Below are positions 27,017 to 37,509 of a stretch of 64,000 bases of DNA, in pieces (the first letter of the stretch is position 1; every line of letters starts with the position of its first letter). Source of the DNA: VAYN01 sp964540905. GTDB lineage: Bacteria > Actinomycetota > Thermoleophilia > Solirubrobacterales > 70-9. Made by a program: the position numbers and the translations under genes. The notes beneath the pieces were generated by a model. That model made no database searches. It worked only from the letters and a program-made list of their open reading frames with translations, and was not told where the DNA came from. The stretch is taken from the NCBI GenBank assembly GCA_964540905.1, contig CAZIOS010000002.1:62001-126000 (forward strand). Reading direction: 5' to 3'.

Positions 27017-27704
27017 GGCTGGGGCTCCTTTGCTCTGGTTGGGGGCTCGACGCCTCCTCGGCGGAGGCGCCGCGGGCCGGTTCCTTCTTGCTGGCACTCG
27101 CGTCAGGTTTCTTGCCGCCGCTCTCGCCGCTGCCGGAGGAAGAGGGTTTTTTGCGGCGGCGTTTCGGCGGCGCCTTGTCCGCCACCGCTTTCTCGTCGCG
27201 CGACGGCGGCGCCTTGCGGCGAGGGCTCTCCTGCTGCTGGCGGGCGCGGCGGCGTTCGCCGCCGGCCAGCTTCGTCTCGCAATAGGGGCAGACGCCCCAG
27301 CGCGGGTCGACCGGTTTGCTGCAGGTCGGGCAGGGGTCCTTGAGGCGGCGCTGGCAGTTGGGGCAGCGCAGGTAGTTCTTCTCGACCGGGAACTCGCAGT
27401 TGGGGCAGGTCAGCTCTTTGAGCTGGCGCACCCGCAGCTCCGCGGCTTTGATCTCGAGCTCGCGCTCGTGGGCGTCCTCGAGGAACTCCGGCGGCCGCAC
27501 GATCGTGTAGACGATCGTGCCGATGTAGGGGAAGAAGGAGGCGACGGTCGCGCAGGCGACCAGGAAGGGGTCGGAGATGCGGCGGCGGGCGTCGAGGTAG
27601 GTGTAGACGATCAGGGCCAGCCAGAGCACGATCAGCATCAGCAGGAAGAGGGTTGCGGCCAGGTTGAGGCCGCTGTTGTTGATGCCGAAGATCGCTAGTG
27701 ACAT
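26985..27704 (-). CDS. membrane protein with double zinc ribbon and basic low-complexity tail
   Basis: 239 aa. One or two TM helices (LNLAATLFLLMLIVLWLALI and VACATVASFFPYIGTIVYTI) with a sequence reminiscent of the PLD-nuclease N-terminal domain, then three CxxC knuckles (CPNCEFPVEKNYLRCPNC, CPTCSK, CPYCET) at about res 97-140, then a disordered Lys/Arg/Ser/Pro tail. Similar zinc-ribbon membrane proteins are widespread in Actinomycetota without a known role. Its 3' end overlaps the ndk start by 32 nt, so the two are probably coupled. Confidence 0.7.
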   Translation of the reverse strand: MSLAIFGINNSGLNLAATLFLLMLIVLWLALIVYTYLDARRRISDPFLVACATVASFFPYIGTIVYTIVRPPEFLEDAHERELEIKAAELRVRQLKELTCPNCEFPVEKNYLRCPNCQRRLKDPCPTCSKPVDPRWGVCPYCETKLAGGERRRARQQQESPRRKAPPSRDEKAVADKAPPKRRRKKPSSSGSGESGGKKPDASASKKEPARGASAEEASSPQPEQRSPSREPDPDPRQA

Positions 27705-27789
27705 AAGGGCGCCCGCTGGGAGGGACGGGCAGTCTACTTCGCCGCCCGCGCCGCGAACCCTGTCCGCGACCCGCGAGCAATTTGCGGGC

Positions 27790-27912
27790 TCAGAGGAACA
27801 GCCTTCCGAACAGGTAGCCGACCCCGAAGAAGACCAGGATCACGATCGCCACCACGGCGGCCACCAGACCCATCATCGAGAGCAGTTCGGACCCAGCGCT
27901 GCGTTTGCTCAT
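27790..27912 (-). CDS. small single-pass membrane protein (40 aa)
   Basis: It starts MSKRSAGSELLSMMGLVAAV and continues with one strongly hydrophobic helix ending in GYLFGRLFL. The ATG at 27912 overlaps the folC stop by 4 nt (ATGA), a good sign of translation. The amphipathic N-terminus plus one helix is a common small-membrane-protein design. Function unknown. Confidence 0.6.
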   Translation of the reverse strand: MSKRSAGSELLSMMGLVAAVVAIVILVFFGVGYLFGRLFL

Positions 27913-29162
27913 GCGCGAATCCTCGCATAGGCGCGGGCAGGCGCGATGCCGTAGTTCGAGCCGGCGACGAGCAATGCCCCCGGCGGCGGCGCGGCGGCGA
28001 GCTCGGTGCCGCGCCGCAGCGCCGCCTCGAACCCCGGCTCGGCCTCGGCAATGAGCCCGGCTCGCTGGCAGATCCGCGCCAGCTCGGCCGCCGGCAGCGA
28101 GGCGGCGCCGGGCCGGCCGTGCGCCTCCAGCGCCGCCCGCGGCAGCTCGGTGCAGACCGCCCGCTCCAGCGCCGGCGCCAGCGCCCGCACCATCGCCGCC
28201 GCGTCCTTGTCGGCGAGGATCGCCAGGCAGGCGACGACCCGCCGGCCGCCGCTCAGCGCCGGCAGCGCCTCCGCCAGGGCGGCGGCGCCGTCCGGGTTGT
28301 GAGCGGCGTCGACGTAGGTCGGTGGCCACTCGGCGATCAGCTCGAGGCGGCCGGGGATCCGCAGCGAGCCGGCAACCGCCTCCACCCGCGCCGGGTCGAG
28401 CTCGCCGAGGAAGGCCGCGGCCGCCGTCCGCGCCAGGGCGAAGTTGCGGCGCTGGAAGCCGCCGGGAGCGCGCAGCCGCAGCCCCGGCCCGGGGTCCGCC
28501 GGCGCCCGCAGCAGGCGGGCGCCGTGCGCGGCCGCGGTGCGCTCGGCCAGCGCCTCGACCGTGGGCGAGACCCGTCCCAGCACCAGCGTCGTCTGGTCGC
28601 GCAGCACCGCCAGCTTCTCGGTCGCGATCTCGAGCTCGGTCTCCCCCAGCCACTCGGTGTGGTCGAGGCCGATCGAGGTCAGCACCGTGACCCGCGAGGG
28701 GATCGTGTTGGTCGCGTCGAGCCTCCCCCCCAGCCCGGCCTCGATCACTCCCACCTCGACCCTGGCGTCGGCGAGGGCGACGAAGGTCGCCGCGGTCGCC
28801 GCCTCGAACTGGGTGACGGCGTCGCCGAGCTCGAGCGTGCGGTTGACGCCCTCCGCCGCGCGGGCGACGCGCTCGACCGCGGACGCGAACTCGACCGCGC
28901 CGATCTCCTCGCCGTGAATCAGGGTGCGCTCGGCCCAGCGCGCGGTGTGGGGCGAGAGGCAGGCGCCGGCGCCGACCCCGTGCGCCTCCAGCAGCGCCGC
29001 GGTCATCCGCGTCACCGAGGACTTGCCGTTGGTGCCGACGACGTGGACCGAGGCGAAGCGGTGCTGGGGCATCCCCAGCGCCGTCGTCAGCCGGTGCATC
29101 CGCTCGAGGCCGAGCCGCCAGCCGATCGGCTCCAGCGAGTCGAGATAGGCCTCCGGGTCTAT
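27909..29162 (-). CDS. folC: folylpolyglutamate/dihydrofolate synthase; start codon unclear
   Basis: Adds glutamate to folates and pteroate (about 417 aa). Walker A HVVGTNGKSSVTRM, then GVIEAGLGGRLDATNT, LTSIGLDHTEWLG and YVDAAHNPDGAAALAEALP. The conserved N-terminal helix (AYLDSLEPIGWRLGLERM) begins right at the valS stop, where no ATG, GTG or TTG exists in frame. The only codon at the expected place is ATA (29162-29160), overlapping the valS stop as ATAG. The first standard start is ATG 29099, which would lose 21 conserved residues. It is coupled to valS either way. Confidence 0.9.
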   Translation of the reverse strand: MDPEAYLDSLEPIGWRLGLERMHRLTTALGMPQHRFASVHVVGTNGKSSVTRMTAALLEAHGVGAGACLSPHTARWAERTLIHGEEIGAVEFASAVERVARAAEGVNRTLELGDAVTQFEAATAATFVALADARVEVGVIEAGLGGRLDATNTIPSRVTVLTSIGLDHTEWLGETELEIATEKLAVLRDQTTLVLGRVSPTVEALAERTAAAHGARLLRAPADPGPGLRLRAPGGFQRRNFALARTAAAAFLGELDPARVEAVAGSLRIPGRLELIAEWPPTYVDAAHNPDGAAALAEALPALSGGRRVVACLAILADKDAAAMVRALAPALERAVCTELPRAALEAHGRPGAASLPAAELARICQRAGLIAEAEPGFEAALRRGTELAAAPPPGALLVAGSNYGIAPARAYARIRA

Positions 29163-31714
29163 CCGAGCTCCTCGAGCTCGGCCCGGTAGCGCTCGAGCTT
29201 GCCGCGCTCCTCCTCCACCACCTCGGCCGGGGCCTTGGCGACGAAGCCCTCGTTGCCGAGCTTGCGCTCGCCCCGCTCGACCTCGGCGCGCAGCTCCTGG
29301 CGGCGCTTCTCGAGCCGCGCCGCGACCGCCCCGGCGTCGAGCTGCTCGGAGGCGAGGACGCGGACCGGGCCGACCGCGGCGACCGGCTCGGTGCCGACGC
29401 CGTCGAACTGGAAGCGCGAGAGGCGGCCGACGAACTCCGGTGGCTCGACCCCGTCGAGGACCGCCGCCAGCATCGCCGCCACCGGCACCCCGGCGAGGTC
29501 GCGCCAGGCGCGCAGCCGCTGGGTCAGGCGGATGCCGGCCTCGACGTCGGCCTCGGCGGGGTCGTCGAAGAGCGCCTCGTCGGCGACCGGGAAGGGATGG
29601 ACGACCAGGTGCCCGCGGCGGGCCGGGTGGAAGGACCAGATCTCCTCGCTGACGAACGGCATCACCGGGTGCAGCAGCGCCAGCACCCGCTCCAGCGCCC
29701 ACAGCAGCGTCGCCGAGACCTCCTCCTCGCCGTCGTAGAGGCGCGGCTTGGCGATCTCCAGGTACCAGTCGCAGAGGTCGCGCCAGAAGAACGAGTAGGC
29801 CTCCTGCACGGCGTGGGCGAAGTCGTAGGCCTCGAGCTTGGCGGTGACCGAGGCGATCGTCCGCTCCAGCCGCGAGAGCAGCCAGCGGTCCTCGACGTGG
29901 AGCGGCCTGGGGGCCGGCTCGACCTCAGCCGCGTTCAGCAGGATCAGCCGGCTGGCGTTCCAGAGCTTGTTGGCGAGGTCGCGGCCCTGCTCGACCTTGG
30001 CGTCGGAGAAGCGCACGTCCTGGGTCGAGGACATCGCCAGCAGGCCGAAGCGCAGGGCGTCGGCGCCGTGGACGTCGATCTCCTCCAGCGGGTCGATCCC
30101 GGTGCCGAGGCTCTTCGACATCCGCCGCCCGTCGCGGGCCTGGATCACCGAGTGCACGTAGACGTCGCGGAAGGGGACGTCGCCGGGGAACTCGATTCCC
30201 ATCATCACCATCCGCGCCACCCAGAGGAAGAGGATCTCGCGGGCGGTGGTGAGGAAGCTGGTCGGGTAGAAGGCGCGCAGCTCGGGGGTGTCGTCGGGCC
30301 AGCCGAGGGTCGCGAACGGCCACAGCGCCGAGCTGAACCAGGTGTCGAGCACGTCCTCCTCCTGGCGCAGCTCGCCGTCGCAGGCGCCGCAGCGCTCGGG
30401 CGCCTGCTCGGCGACGTAGGTCTCCTCGCAGGCATCGCAGTACCAGACCGGGATCCGGTGCCCCCACCAGAGCTGGCGCGAGACGCACCAGGGCCGGATC
30501 TCCCGCATCCAGTCGAGGTAGACGCGCTTCCACTGGGCCGGAGCGATCCGCACCGCGTCGGCCTCGACGGCGGCGATCGCCGGCTTCGCCAGCTCGTCCA
30601 TGCGGCAGAACCACTGCAGCGAGATCAGCGGCTCGATCCGCTCGCCGGAGCGGTGCGAGAAGGGCACCGAGTGCATGTAGGGCTGCTCGTCGCGCAGCCG
30701 GCCCTCGGCGCGCAGCGCCGCCACCACGGCGACCTGGGCCTCGGCGGCGGTGAGGCCGGCGAACTCGCCCGCCTCCTCGGTCATGCGCCCGTCGGGGCCG
30801 ATCGCGCCGATCTCCTCGAGCCCGTGCCTGCGGCCGATCTCGAAGTCGTTGGGGTCGTGGCCGGGGGTGATCTTCAGCGCCCCGGTGCCGAACTCGGGGT
30901 CGACGTGCTCGTCGGCGATGATCGGCAGCCGCCGCCCGACCAGCGGCAGCAGGCAGTGCTGGCCGACCAGCTCGGCGTAGCGCTCGTCGTTCGGATTGAC
31001 CGCGACGGCGGTGTCGGCGAGCATCGTCTCCGGCCGTACCGTGGCCACGGTCAACACCCGCTCGGAGCCCTCGACCGGGTAGTCGATCGAGTAGAGCGTG
31101 TCCTCCACCTCGCGGTTCTCGACCTCGAGGTCGGAGATCGCCGAGCCCGAGCCGGGGTCCCAGTTGACCATGTAGTTGTCGCGGTAGATGTAGCCCTTGT
31201 CGAAGAGCCGCTTGAAGACGCGGTAGACGGCGCGGACGTAGCCCTGGTCGAGGGTGAAGCGCTCGCGCTCGTAGTCGCAGGAGGCGCCGAGCCGCTTGTA
31301 CTGCTCGACGATCCGCGAGCCGTACTCCTGCTTCCAGGCCCAGACCCGCTCGACGAAGGCCTCGCGGCCGAGCTCGTGGCGGCTCAGCCCTTCGGCTTTG
31401 AGCCCTTTCTCGACCACCGCCTGGGTGGCGATGCCGGCGTGGTCGGTGCCGAGGATCCAGAGCGTGTTGCGGCCGCGCATCCGGTTCAGCCGCACCAGCG
31501 CGTCCTGCATCGAACCGTTGAGGGCGTGGCCCATGTGGAGGACGCCGGTCACGTTCGGCGGCGGAATCGCGACCGAGAAATTCTCCTCCGGCGCCCCCTC
31601 CGCCTGCGGGTGGAAGTACCCCCCCTCGACCCACTCGGCAAAGACCCGCCCCTCGACCTCCGAGGGGTCGTAACGGGTCGTCTCCTCCAACTTCTTGCGC
31701 TGCGCCGCGTCCAC
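29159..31714 (-). CDS. valS: valyl-tRNA synthetase
   Basis: Charges tRNA-Val (851 aa). HIGH-type motif in PPNVTGVLHMGHALNGSMQ, CP1 editing domain (TVRPETMLADTAVAVNPND), KMSKS-type GRRMSKSLGTGIDPLEEID, and a C-terminal coiled coil from about res 790. GTG start with TAGACT (31721-31726) 6 nt upstream, fitting a leaderless transcript. Confidence 0.97.
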   Translation of the reverse strand: MDAAQRKKLEETTRYDPSEVEGRVFAEWVEGGYFHPQAEGAPEENFSVAIPPPNVTGVLHMGHALNGSMQDALVRLNRMRGRNTLWILGTDHAGIATQAVVEKGLKAEGLSRHELGREAFVERVWAWKQEYGSRIVEQYKRLGASCDYERERFTLDQGYVRAVYRVFKRLFDKGYIYRDNYMVNWDPGSGSAISDLEVENREVEDTLYSIDYPVEGSERVLTVATVRPETMLADTAVAVNPNDERYAELVGQHCLLPLVGRRLPIIADEHVDPEFGTGALKITPGHDPNDFEIGRRHGLEEIGAIGPDGRMTEEAGEFAGLTAAEAQVAVVAALRAEGRLRDEQPYMHSVPFSHRSGERIEPLISLQWFCRMDELAKPAIAAVEADAVRIAPAQWKRVYLDWMREIRPWCVSRQLWWGHRIPVWYCDACEETYVAEQAPERCGACDGELRQEEDVLDTWFSSALWPFATLGWPDDTPELRAFYPTSFLTTAREILFLWVARMVMMGIEFPGDVPFRDVYVHSVIQARDGRRMSKSLGTGIDPLEEIDVHGADALRFGLLAMSSTQDVRFSDAKVEQGRDLANKLWNASRLILLNAAEVEPAPRPLHVEDRWLLSRLERTIASVTAKLEAYDFAHAVQEAYSFFWRDLCDWYLEIAKPRLYDGEEEVSATLLWALERVLALLHPVMPFVSEEIWSFHPARRGHLVVHPFPVADEALFDDPAEADVEAGIRLTQRLRAWRDLAGVPVAAMLAAVLDGVEPPEFVGRLSRFQFDGVGTEPVAAVGPVRVLASEQLDAGAVAARLEKRRQELRAEVERGERKLGNEGFVAKAPAEVVEEERGKLERYRAELEELG

Positions 31715-31720
31715 GCGGCG

Positions 31721-31726
31721 AGTCTA
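31721..31726 (-). promoter_or_regulatory. -10 hexamer of a probable leaderless valS transcript
   Basis: TAGACT on the minus strand, 6 nt before the GTG at 31714. It lies inside the short valS-clpX gap. Confidence 0.5.
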
Positions 31727-31727
31727 G

Positions 31728-33014
<1,287 letters not shown>

Positions 33015-33022
33015 CGGAATCC

Positions 33023-33028
33023 CCTCCT
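33023..33028 (-). promoter_or_regulatory. Shine-Dalgarno sequence deciding a CTG start for clpX
   Basis: AGGAGG on the minus strand, 8 nt before the CTG at 33014. It is the strongest ribosome site in the neighbourhood, and no ATG/GTG/TTG follows it in the clpX frame until the zinc domain is broken. Confidence 0.75.
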
Positions 33029-33167
33029 AACGGGATGATCTATGACCTCCGGCAGCCCCGCAAGCTTAGACGGGACGAGACGCCGGTACGAGAGGTCGTT
33101 TACTGCGCCCGGCCGGCGGTCCCTTCCCGTGACTCCAGCCTTGCGCCATCGCGCTACCGTGCGGGCC

Positions 33168-33623
33168 ATGCCTGCCGACGTCGAGATCGCCCCCGTCGCC
33201 GCCGGCGAGTTAGAGGCCCTGCTGCCGCTGATCGCGGCCTACCAGCGCTTCTACGAGGTCGAGGAGATCGACGCCGAGCGCAACCGCGCCTTCTTCCACC
33301 GCTTCCTCGCCCCCAGCGAGGACGGGATGCTGCTCGGTGCCAGGGGCCACGGCGAGCTGCTCGGCTACGCCTGCCTCTACTGGCACTTCAGCTCGCTGGC
33401 GGCGCGGGAGACGGTGCTGATGAACGACCTCTTCGTCACCGAGGCCGCCCGCGGCCGCGGCGTCGGCCGCGGCCTGATCGAGGCCAGCGCCGCCGTCGCC
33501 CGCGAACGCGGCGCCGCCGGGCTCGAGTGGGCGACGGCACCCGACAACCACACCGCCCAGCGCCTCTACGACAGCACCGACGCCGTGCGCTCGACCTGGA
33601 TCTCCTACGAGCTGGAGCTGTGA
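33168..33623 (+). CDS. GNAT-family N-acetyltransferase
   Basis: Acetyl-CoA-dependent transferase (151 aa). Motif A LMNDLFVTEAARGRGVGRGLIEA contains the R-x-x-G-x-G/A pyrophosphate loop, followed by GLEWATAPDNHTAQRLYDS. Substrate unknown. ATG 33168 is chosen because TACCGT (33155-33160) ends 7 nt upstream; the longer frame has no better start. Convergent with the M23 gene, with a hairpin between their stops. Confidence 0.85.
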   Translation: MPADVEIAPVAAGELEALLPLIAAYQRFYEVEEIDAERNRAFFHRFLAPSEDGMLLGARGHGELLGYACLYWHFSSLAARETVLMNDLFVTEAARGRGVGRGLIEASAAVARERGAAGLEWATAPDNHTAQRLYDSTDAVRSTWISYELEL

Positions 33624-33628
33624 GCTGA

Positions 33629-33673
33629 CGAGGAGTGCATATCTGCCCCCAGAGAACCAAAATGCACTCCTCG
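33629..33673. terminator. hairpin of the GAGGAGTGCAT family (copy 1), convergent genes
   Basis: CGAGGAGTGCAT (33629-33640) and ATGCACTCCTCG (33662-33673) form a perfect 12-bp stem around a 21-nt loop between two convergent genes. The same arm recurs at 46273-46316. Probably a bidirectional terminator or a REP-like repeat. Confidence 0.65.
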
Positions 33674-33698
33674 ACCGAGATCGAGCTGGCGGCGACGC

Positions 33699-34216
33699 TC
33701 AGCTGTAGCGGTCCCAGCGGGTCACTTCGGGTTTGGGGTTGATCGGCACGCCGTGGACGCGGATCTCGATGTGGAGCTGGCAGCCGACGGTGCGAGCGTT
33801 GCCGGTCTTGCCGACCTCGCCGACCCGCTCGCCGGCCCAGACCCGCTCGCCGCGATGCACCAGCGGCGGATGCAGCATGTGCGCAAAGAAGTAGCTGCGG
33901 TCCTCGCCCTGACCGTGGATCAGCAGGTAGTTGCCGTAGAGGATCGGGTCGTAGCCGGTTTCAAGGACCCGGCCGGTCACCACCGAGACCAGTTCGGTCC
34001 CGCAGGCGGCGAGGATGTCGAACCCTTCGTGGACCCGCCCGCCGTCGCGCGGGGCCCCGAATTCGCCGACCGGCCCGCGTTCGCCGTGCGGCCCCTCGAC
34101 CGGGAAGACGTGCTCGTAGTAAGGGAGACCGCCGTCGCGGCTGGAGACTTCGGCGGCGGCGCCAGACGGTGCCGCGGCAACGGCCAGGAGGACCAGGGCG
34201 AGGAGGGCCTGGCGCT

Positions 34217-34220
<4 letters not shown>
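33699..34220 (-). CDS. secreted M23/LytM-like protein, probable CTG start, QxH in place of HxH
   Basis: 173 aa. It begins L-KRQALLALVLLAVAAAPSGA, a clear signal peptide. The LytM domain has HEGFD (first zinc His and Asp) and CQLHIEIR, where the family usually has HLHFE: the first His of the H-x-H pair, the catalytic base in LytM, is Gln. The zinc His is kept. It may be a non-catalytic cell-wall binder or amidase activator. The only start that gives the signal peptide is CTG 34220, which overlaps the clpP stop as CTGA, mimicking the ATGA coupling seen elsewhere in the window. Confidence 0.7.
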
Positions 34221-34801
<581 letters not shown>

Positions 34802-34864
34802 CGTGCGGGCACTCTATAGAAGCGGTCAGGCGTGCCTGCGGCAGCCTGGAGGTCAGGACCGAGC

Positions 34865-34983
34865 GTTGCGAAGGAGGCCTGTCGGTGCCCCTCCGCGGGA
34901 ATTCGTCGCGCACCCTTCGGGAGCCGCGCGCGGAGCGCGCGCGACGAATTCCCCCAGAGGGCGACCGGACCCCTCTTCGCAAC
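34865..34983. repeat. 119-bp nested palindromic element (copy B)
   Basis: Outer arms GTTGCGAAG/CTTCGCAAC (34865-34873, 34975-34983) continue into an imperfect stem. Inner arms of 15 bp, GGGAATTCGTCGCGC/GCGCGACGAATTCCC (34897-34911, 34939-34953), are perfect. The element ends 4 bp before the tig stop codon, i.e. just behind that gene, and has the same total length as the element at 7894-8012. GTCGGTGCCCCTCC in its arm resembles GTCGGGGTGCCCCTCC in copy A. Confidence 0.7.
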
Positions 34984-34987
34984 GCCC

Positions 34988-36370
34988 CTACTCGGAGTCC
35001 GGGGTCCAGAGCCCGCCGGCCGCCTCGCGCTCCTTCTCCGGCGTCCAGATCTGCTCGCGGGCCTCGGCCTGCGCGAGCGGGATCGGCTTGGCGGCGTCGG
35101 CGACCAGCTCGATCGCCTTGCGGGCCCTGATGTCTTCGGCGACCATCTGGTCGCGGCCGTTCTGGCGCAGCCGCTCGAGCAGCTTCTGCGGCGTCGTGCG
35201 CTCGTGCTCGGCGCTGTGCTCGAGCGCCTCGACCAGCTCCTCGTCGGAGACCTCGATCGCCTCCGCCTCGGCGATCGCCGTCACCACCGCCTCGCGCTCG
35301 AGCTCGCGCTCGGCGTCGGGCTTCGACTCCTCGATCAGCTCCTCGCGGGTTTTGCCCTGCATCTGCAGGAAGGCGTTGGGGTCCATCCCGCGCTGGGCGA
35401 GCTGGCGTTCCATCCGCTCCCAGCGTTCGGTCGCCCGCGCCGTCACCAGGTCGGGCGGGACCTCGATCGTCGCCGCCTCGACCGCGGCGTCGACGGCGGC
35501 GATCCGGAAGTCTTCCTCCGCCCTGCTGTCGAGGGCCTCGCCGACTTTCTCGCGGATGTCGGCGCGCAGCTCCTCCAGGGTGTCGAACTCGGAGGCGTCG
35601 GCGGCGAAATCGTCGTCGAGCTCGGGCAGGATTTTCTCCCGCACCTCTTTGACCTTGACCTTGAAGACCGCGTCTTCGCCGGCCAGCTGCTCGGCCTGGT
35701 AGTCGTCGGGGAACTTCACCTCGACCTCGCGCTCCTCGCCCGCCTTGGCGCCGGTGAGCTGCTCCTCGAAGCCCTCGATCAGCTGGTCCGAGCCGAGCGT
35801 CAGCAGGTAGTCGTCGGCCTTGCCGCCCTCGAAGGCGGCGCCGTCGAGCAGGCCCTCGAAGTCGATCAGCAGCGAGTCGCCCTCGACCGCGGCGCGCTCG
35901 ACCGGCTCCAGCCGGGCGAAGCCCTCGCGGATGCGCTCGACCTCGGTGTCGACGATCTCGCCCGGCACCTCTTTGTCGGCGCGGCCGACCTCGAGCCCCT
36001 TGTAGTCGCCGAGCTTGGCCTGCGGCCGCACCCCGACCTCGAATTTGAACGCGAGCGGCTCTCCCTCGGCCGCGGGGGTCGAGACCATCTCGATGCTGGG
36101 ATCGCCGATCGGGCTGATGCCGGCGTCGAACAGCGCCGCTTCGTACCACTCCGGCAGCGCCTCGCGGATCGCCTCCTCCAGCACCGGCGCGAAACCGAGT
36201 CGCTGGATCACCAGCGAGGGCGGCGCTTTGCCCTTGCGAAAGCCGGGCATCCGCGTCTCCCGCGCCATCGCCCGCGCCGCCCGCCCGGTCGCGCGCTCCA
36301 CGTCCTCGGCCGGGACCTCGACCTCGACCCGCACCCGCGAGTCCGGCAACTCTGAGAGCGTCGTCTTCAT
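34988..36370 (-). CDS. tig: trigger factor chaperone/peptidyl-prolyl isomerase
   Basis: Ribosome-bound chaperone (460 aa). The ribosome-binding domain has the GFRKGKAP signature (GFRKGKAPPSLVIQRLG), the FKBP-type PPIase domain is at about res 155-245 (SLLIDFEGLLDGAAFEGGKA), and the rest is the helical substrate-binding region. TAGGGT (36381-36386) lies 10 nt before the ATG. The order tig-clpP(-clpX) is conserved. Confidence 0.96.
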   Translation of the reverse strand: MKTTLSELPDSRVRVEVEVPAEDVERATGRAARAMARETRMPGFRKGKAPPSLVIQRLGFAPVLEEAIREALPEWYEAALFDAGISPIGDPSIEMVSTPAAEGEPLAFKFEVGVRPQAKLGDYKGLEVGRADKEVPGEIVDTEVERIREGFARLEPVERAAVEGDSLLIDFEGLLDGAAFEGGKADDYLLTLGSDQLIEGFEEQLTGAKAGEEREVEVKFPDDYQAEQLAGEDAVFKVKVKEVREKILPELDDDFAADASEFDTLEELRADIREKVGEALDSRAEEDFRIAAVDAAVEAATIEVPPDLVTARATERWERMERQLAQRGMDPNAFLQMQGKTREELIEESKPDAERELEREAVVTAIAEAEAIEVSDEELVEALEHSAEHERTTPQKLLERLRQNGRDQMVAEDIRARKAIELVADAAKPIPLAQAEAREQIWTPEKEREAAGGLWTPDSE

Positions 36371-36405
36371 CGAGCCGGTGACCCTAGAGGAATCGAGGCG
36401 GCAGC

Positions 36406-36525
36406 CTAAGCGCGGCGGCGGGCCAGGGCGGTGCGCAGCGCCACGGCGAAGTCGATCGCGAAGGAGAGCCCCCGTCCCAGCGGTCCGGTGACCAGCCAGG
36501 CGCGGGTCCTATCGAGCGGCGACAC
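36406..36525 (-). CDS. 39-residue conserved-looking protein downstream of ctaG
   Basis: GTG start inside the 3' end of ctaG (17-nt overlap). The sequence reads SPLDRTRAWLVTGPLGRGL then SFAIDFAVALRTALARRRA: an amphipathic basic peptide with the RAWLVTGPLG string I associate, from memory, with small actinobacterial proteins. Too short to be sure, but the overlap and the absence of any other use for the 138-bp ctaG-tig gap favour a real gene. Confidence 0.5.
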   Translation of the reverse strand: MSPLDRTRAWLVTGPLGRGLSFAIDFAVALRTALARRRA

Positions 36526-37441
36526 CGGGACCGCCGATCCCGCCGGGGCCGGTTTCGGCGGCGAGGATCTGGCGCTCGAGCCGGGTGCCGTGGCCGGCCG
36601 CGACCGCGCGCTCGGCGCGCTCGGGGTCGAGCGCGTAGCCGCGGTCCTGGGCGAGGTCGAGCAGCCGCTGCTTCTCGATCCCCTCGCGCGCCGCCTTGAA
36701 GAAGAACCAGGCGAGCAGGCCGAGGCCGAGGAAGGTGCCCTCGACCATCATCACCACACCGGCGATGCTCTGGTCGGTGATCGGGGAGATGTGCCAGTGG
36801 CGCTCGCCGCGGGCGTAGACCGAGTAGAGAACCGTGTCCGACCACATCAGCACGTTGCCGAGGATCGCCCCGGCGAAGCGGACGGCGATCACGTAGACGA
36901 CCTTCCAGCCGGCGGTGAACCAGGTCGGCGTCGGCAGCGGTCCGAAGACCGGCATCCACATCAGGCAGCCGAAGAAGATGAAGGTCGCGTGCTCCAGGGC
37001 GTGGATCGGGGCGCCGCCGTAGGCGGCGTCGTAGAGCGCCGGCACGTGCCAGAGGTAGAAGTTGAGCATCCACAGGGGGAAGGCGATCGCCGGGTTGGTC
37101 AGCACCCGCAGGCGATCGAAGAAGCGGATCGCCAGGACCGGCTGCAGCAGCGGCCCGGTCAGCCCCAGCACCAGCAGCAGGCTGGCGACGTCGCCGATCA
37201 AGAGGTGCTCGACCATGTGGGCGATCACCAGTTCGTCGGAGAGGTCGCCGATCGGCGAGATCAGGGCGATCACGATCACCAGCAGGCCGGAGGCGAAGCA
37301 GACCTGGCGCCAGAGCGGCACCGCTCGCCCCTTGGCGGCGAGGGTCGCGGCCCGCTTGGCGTAGAGGGCGGCGGCGATCAGCATCGGCGCCAGCTCGATC
37401 GGGCCGTAAATGCCGGTCAGGTGGGCGAACGGCAGGGTCAC
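36509..37441 (-). CDS. ctaG: cytochrome c oxidase assembly factor CtaG (caa3 type)
   Basis: Polytopic membrane protein (310 aa, about seven helices) needed for caa3 oxidase maturation. Conserved His-rich segments VIAHMVEHLLIGDVASLLLV, NFYLWHVPALYDAA, LEHATFIFFGCLMWMPVFGP and MWSDTVLYSVY match the Caa3_CtaG family. GTG start with TACGCT (37450-37455) 8 nt upstream. Diverges from the GH15 gene. No oxidase subunit genes are nearby. Confidence 0.9.
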   Translation of the reverse strand: MTLPFAHLTGIYGPIELAPMLIAAALYAKRAATLAAKGRAVPLWRQVCFASGLLVIVIALISPIGDLSDELVIAHMVEHLLIGDVASLLLVLGLTGPLLQPVLAIRFFDRLRVLTNPAIAFPLWMLNFYLWHVPALYDAAYGGAPIHALEHATFIFFGCLMWMPVFGPLPTPTWFTAGWKVVYVIAVRFAGAILGNVLMWSDTVLYSVYARGERHWHISPITDQSIAGVVMMVEGTFLGLGLLAWFFFKAAREGIEKQRLLDLAQDRGYALDPERAERAVAAGHGTRLERQILAAETGPGGIGGPGVAAR

Positions 37442-37494
37442 GGCGATCCAGCGTAGCGACGCCCCGGCGGCGGCGGCCCGCCCGCCGGCGCTGC

Positions 37495-37500
37495 TAGCTT
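37495..37500 (+). promoter_or_regulatory. -10 hexamer of a probable leaderless GH15 transcript
   Basis: TAGCTT, 9 nt before the GTG at 37510. It faces the ctaG box TACGCT (37450-37455, minus strand) in a 68-bp divergent gap. Confidence 0.5.
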
Positions 37501-37509
37501 GGCAGCGCC

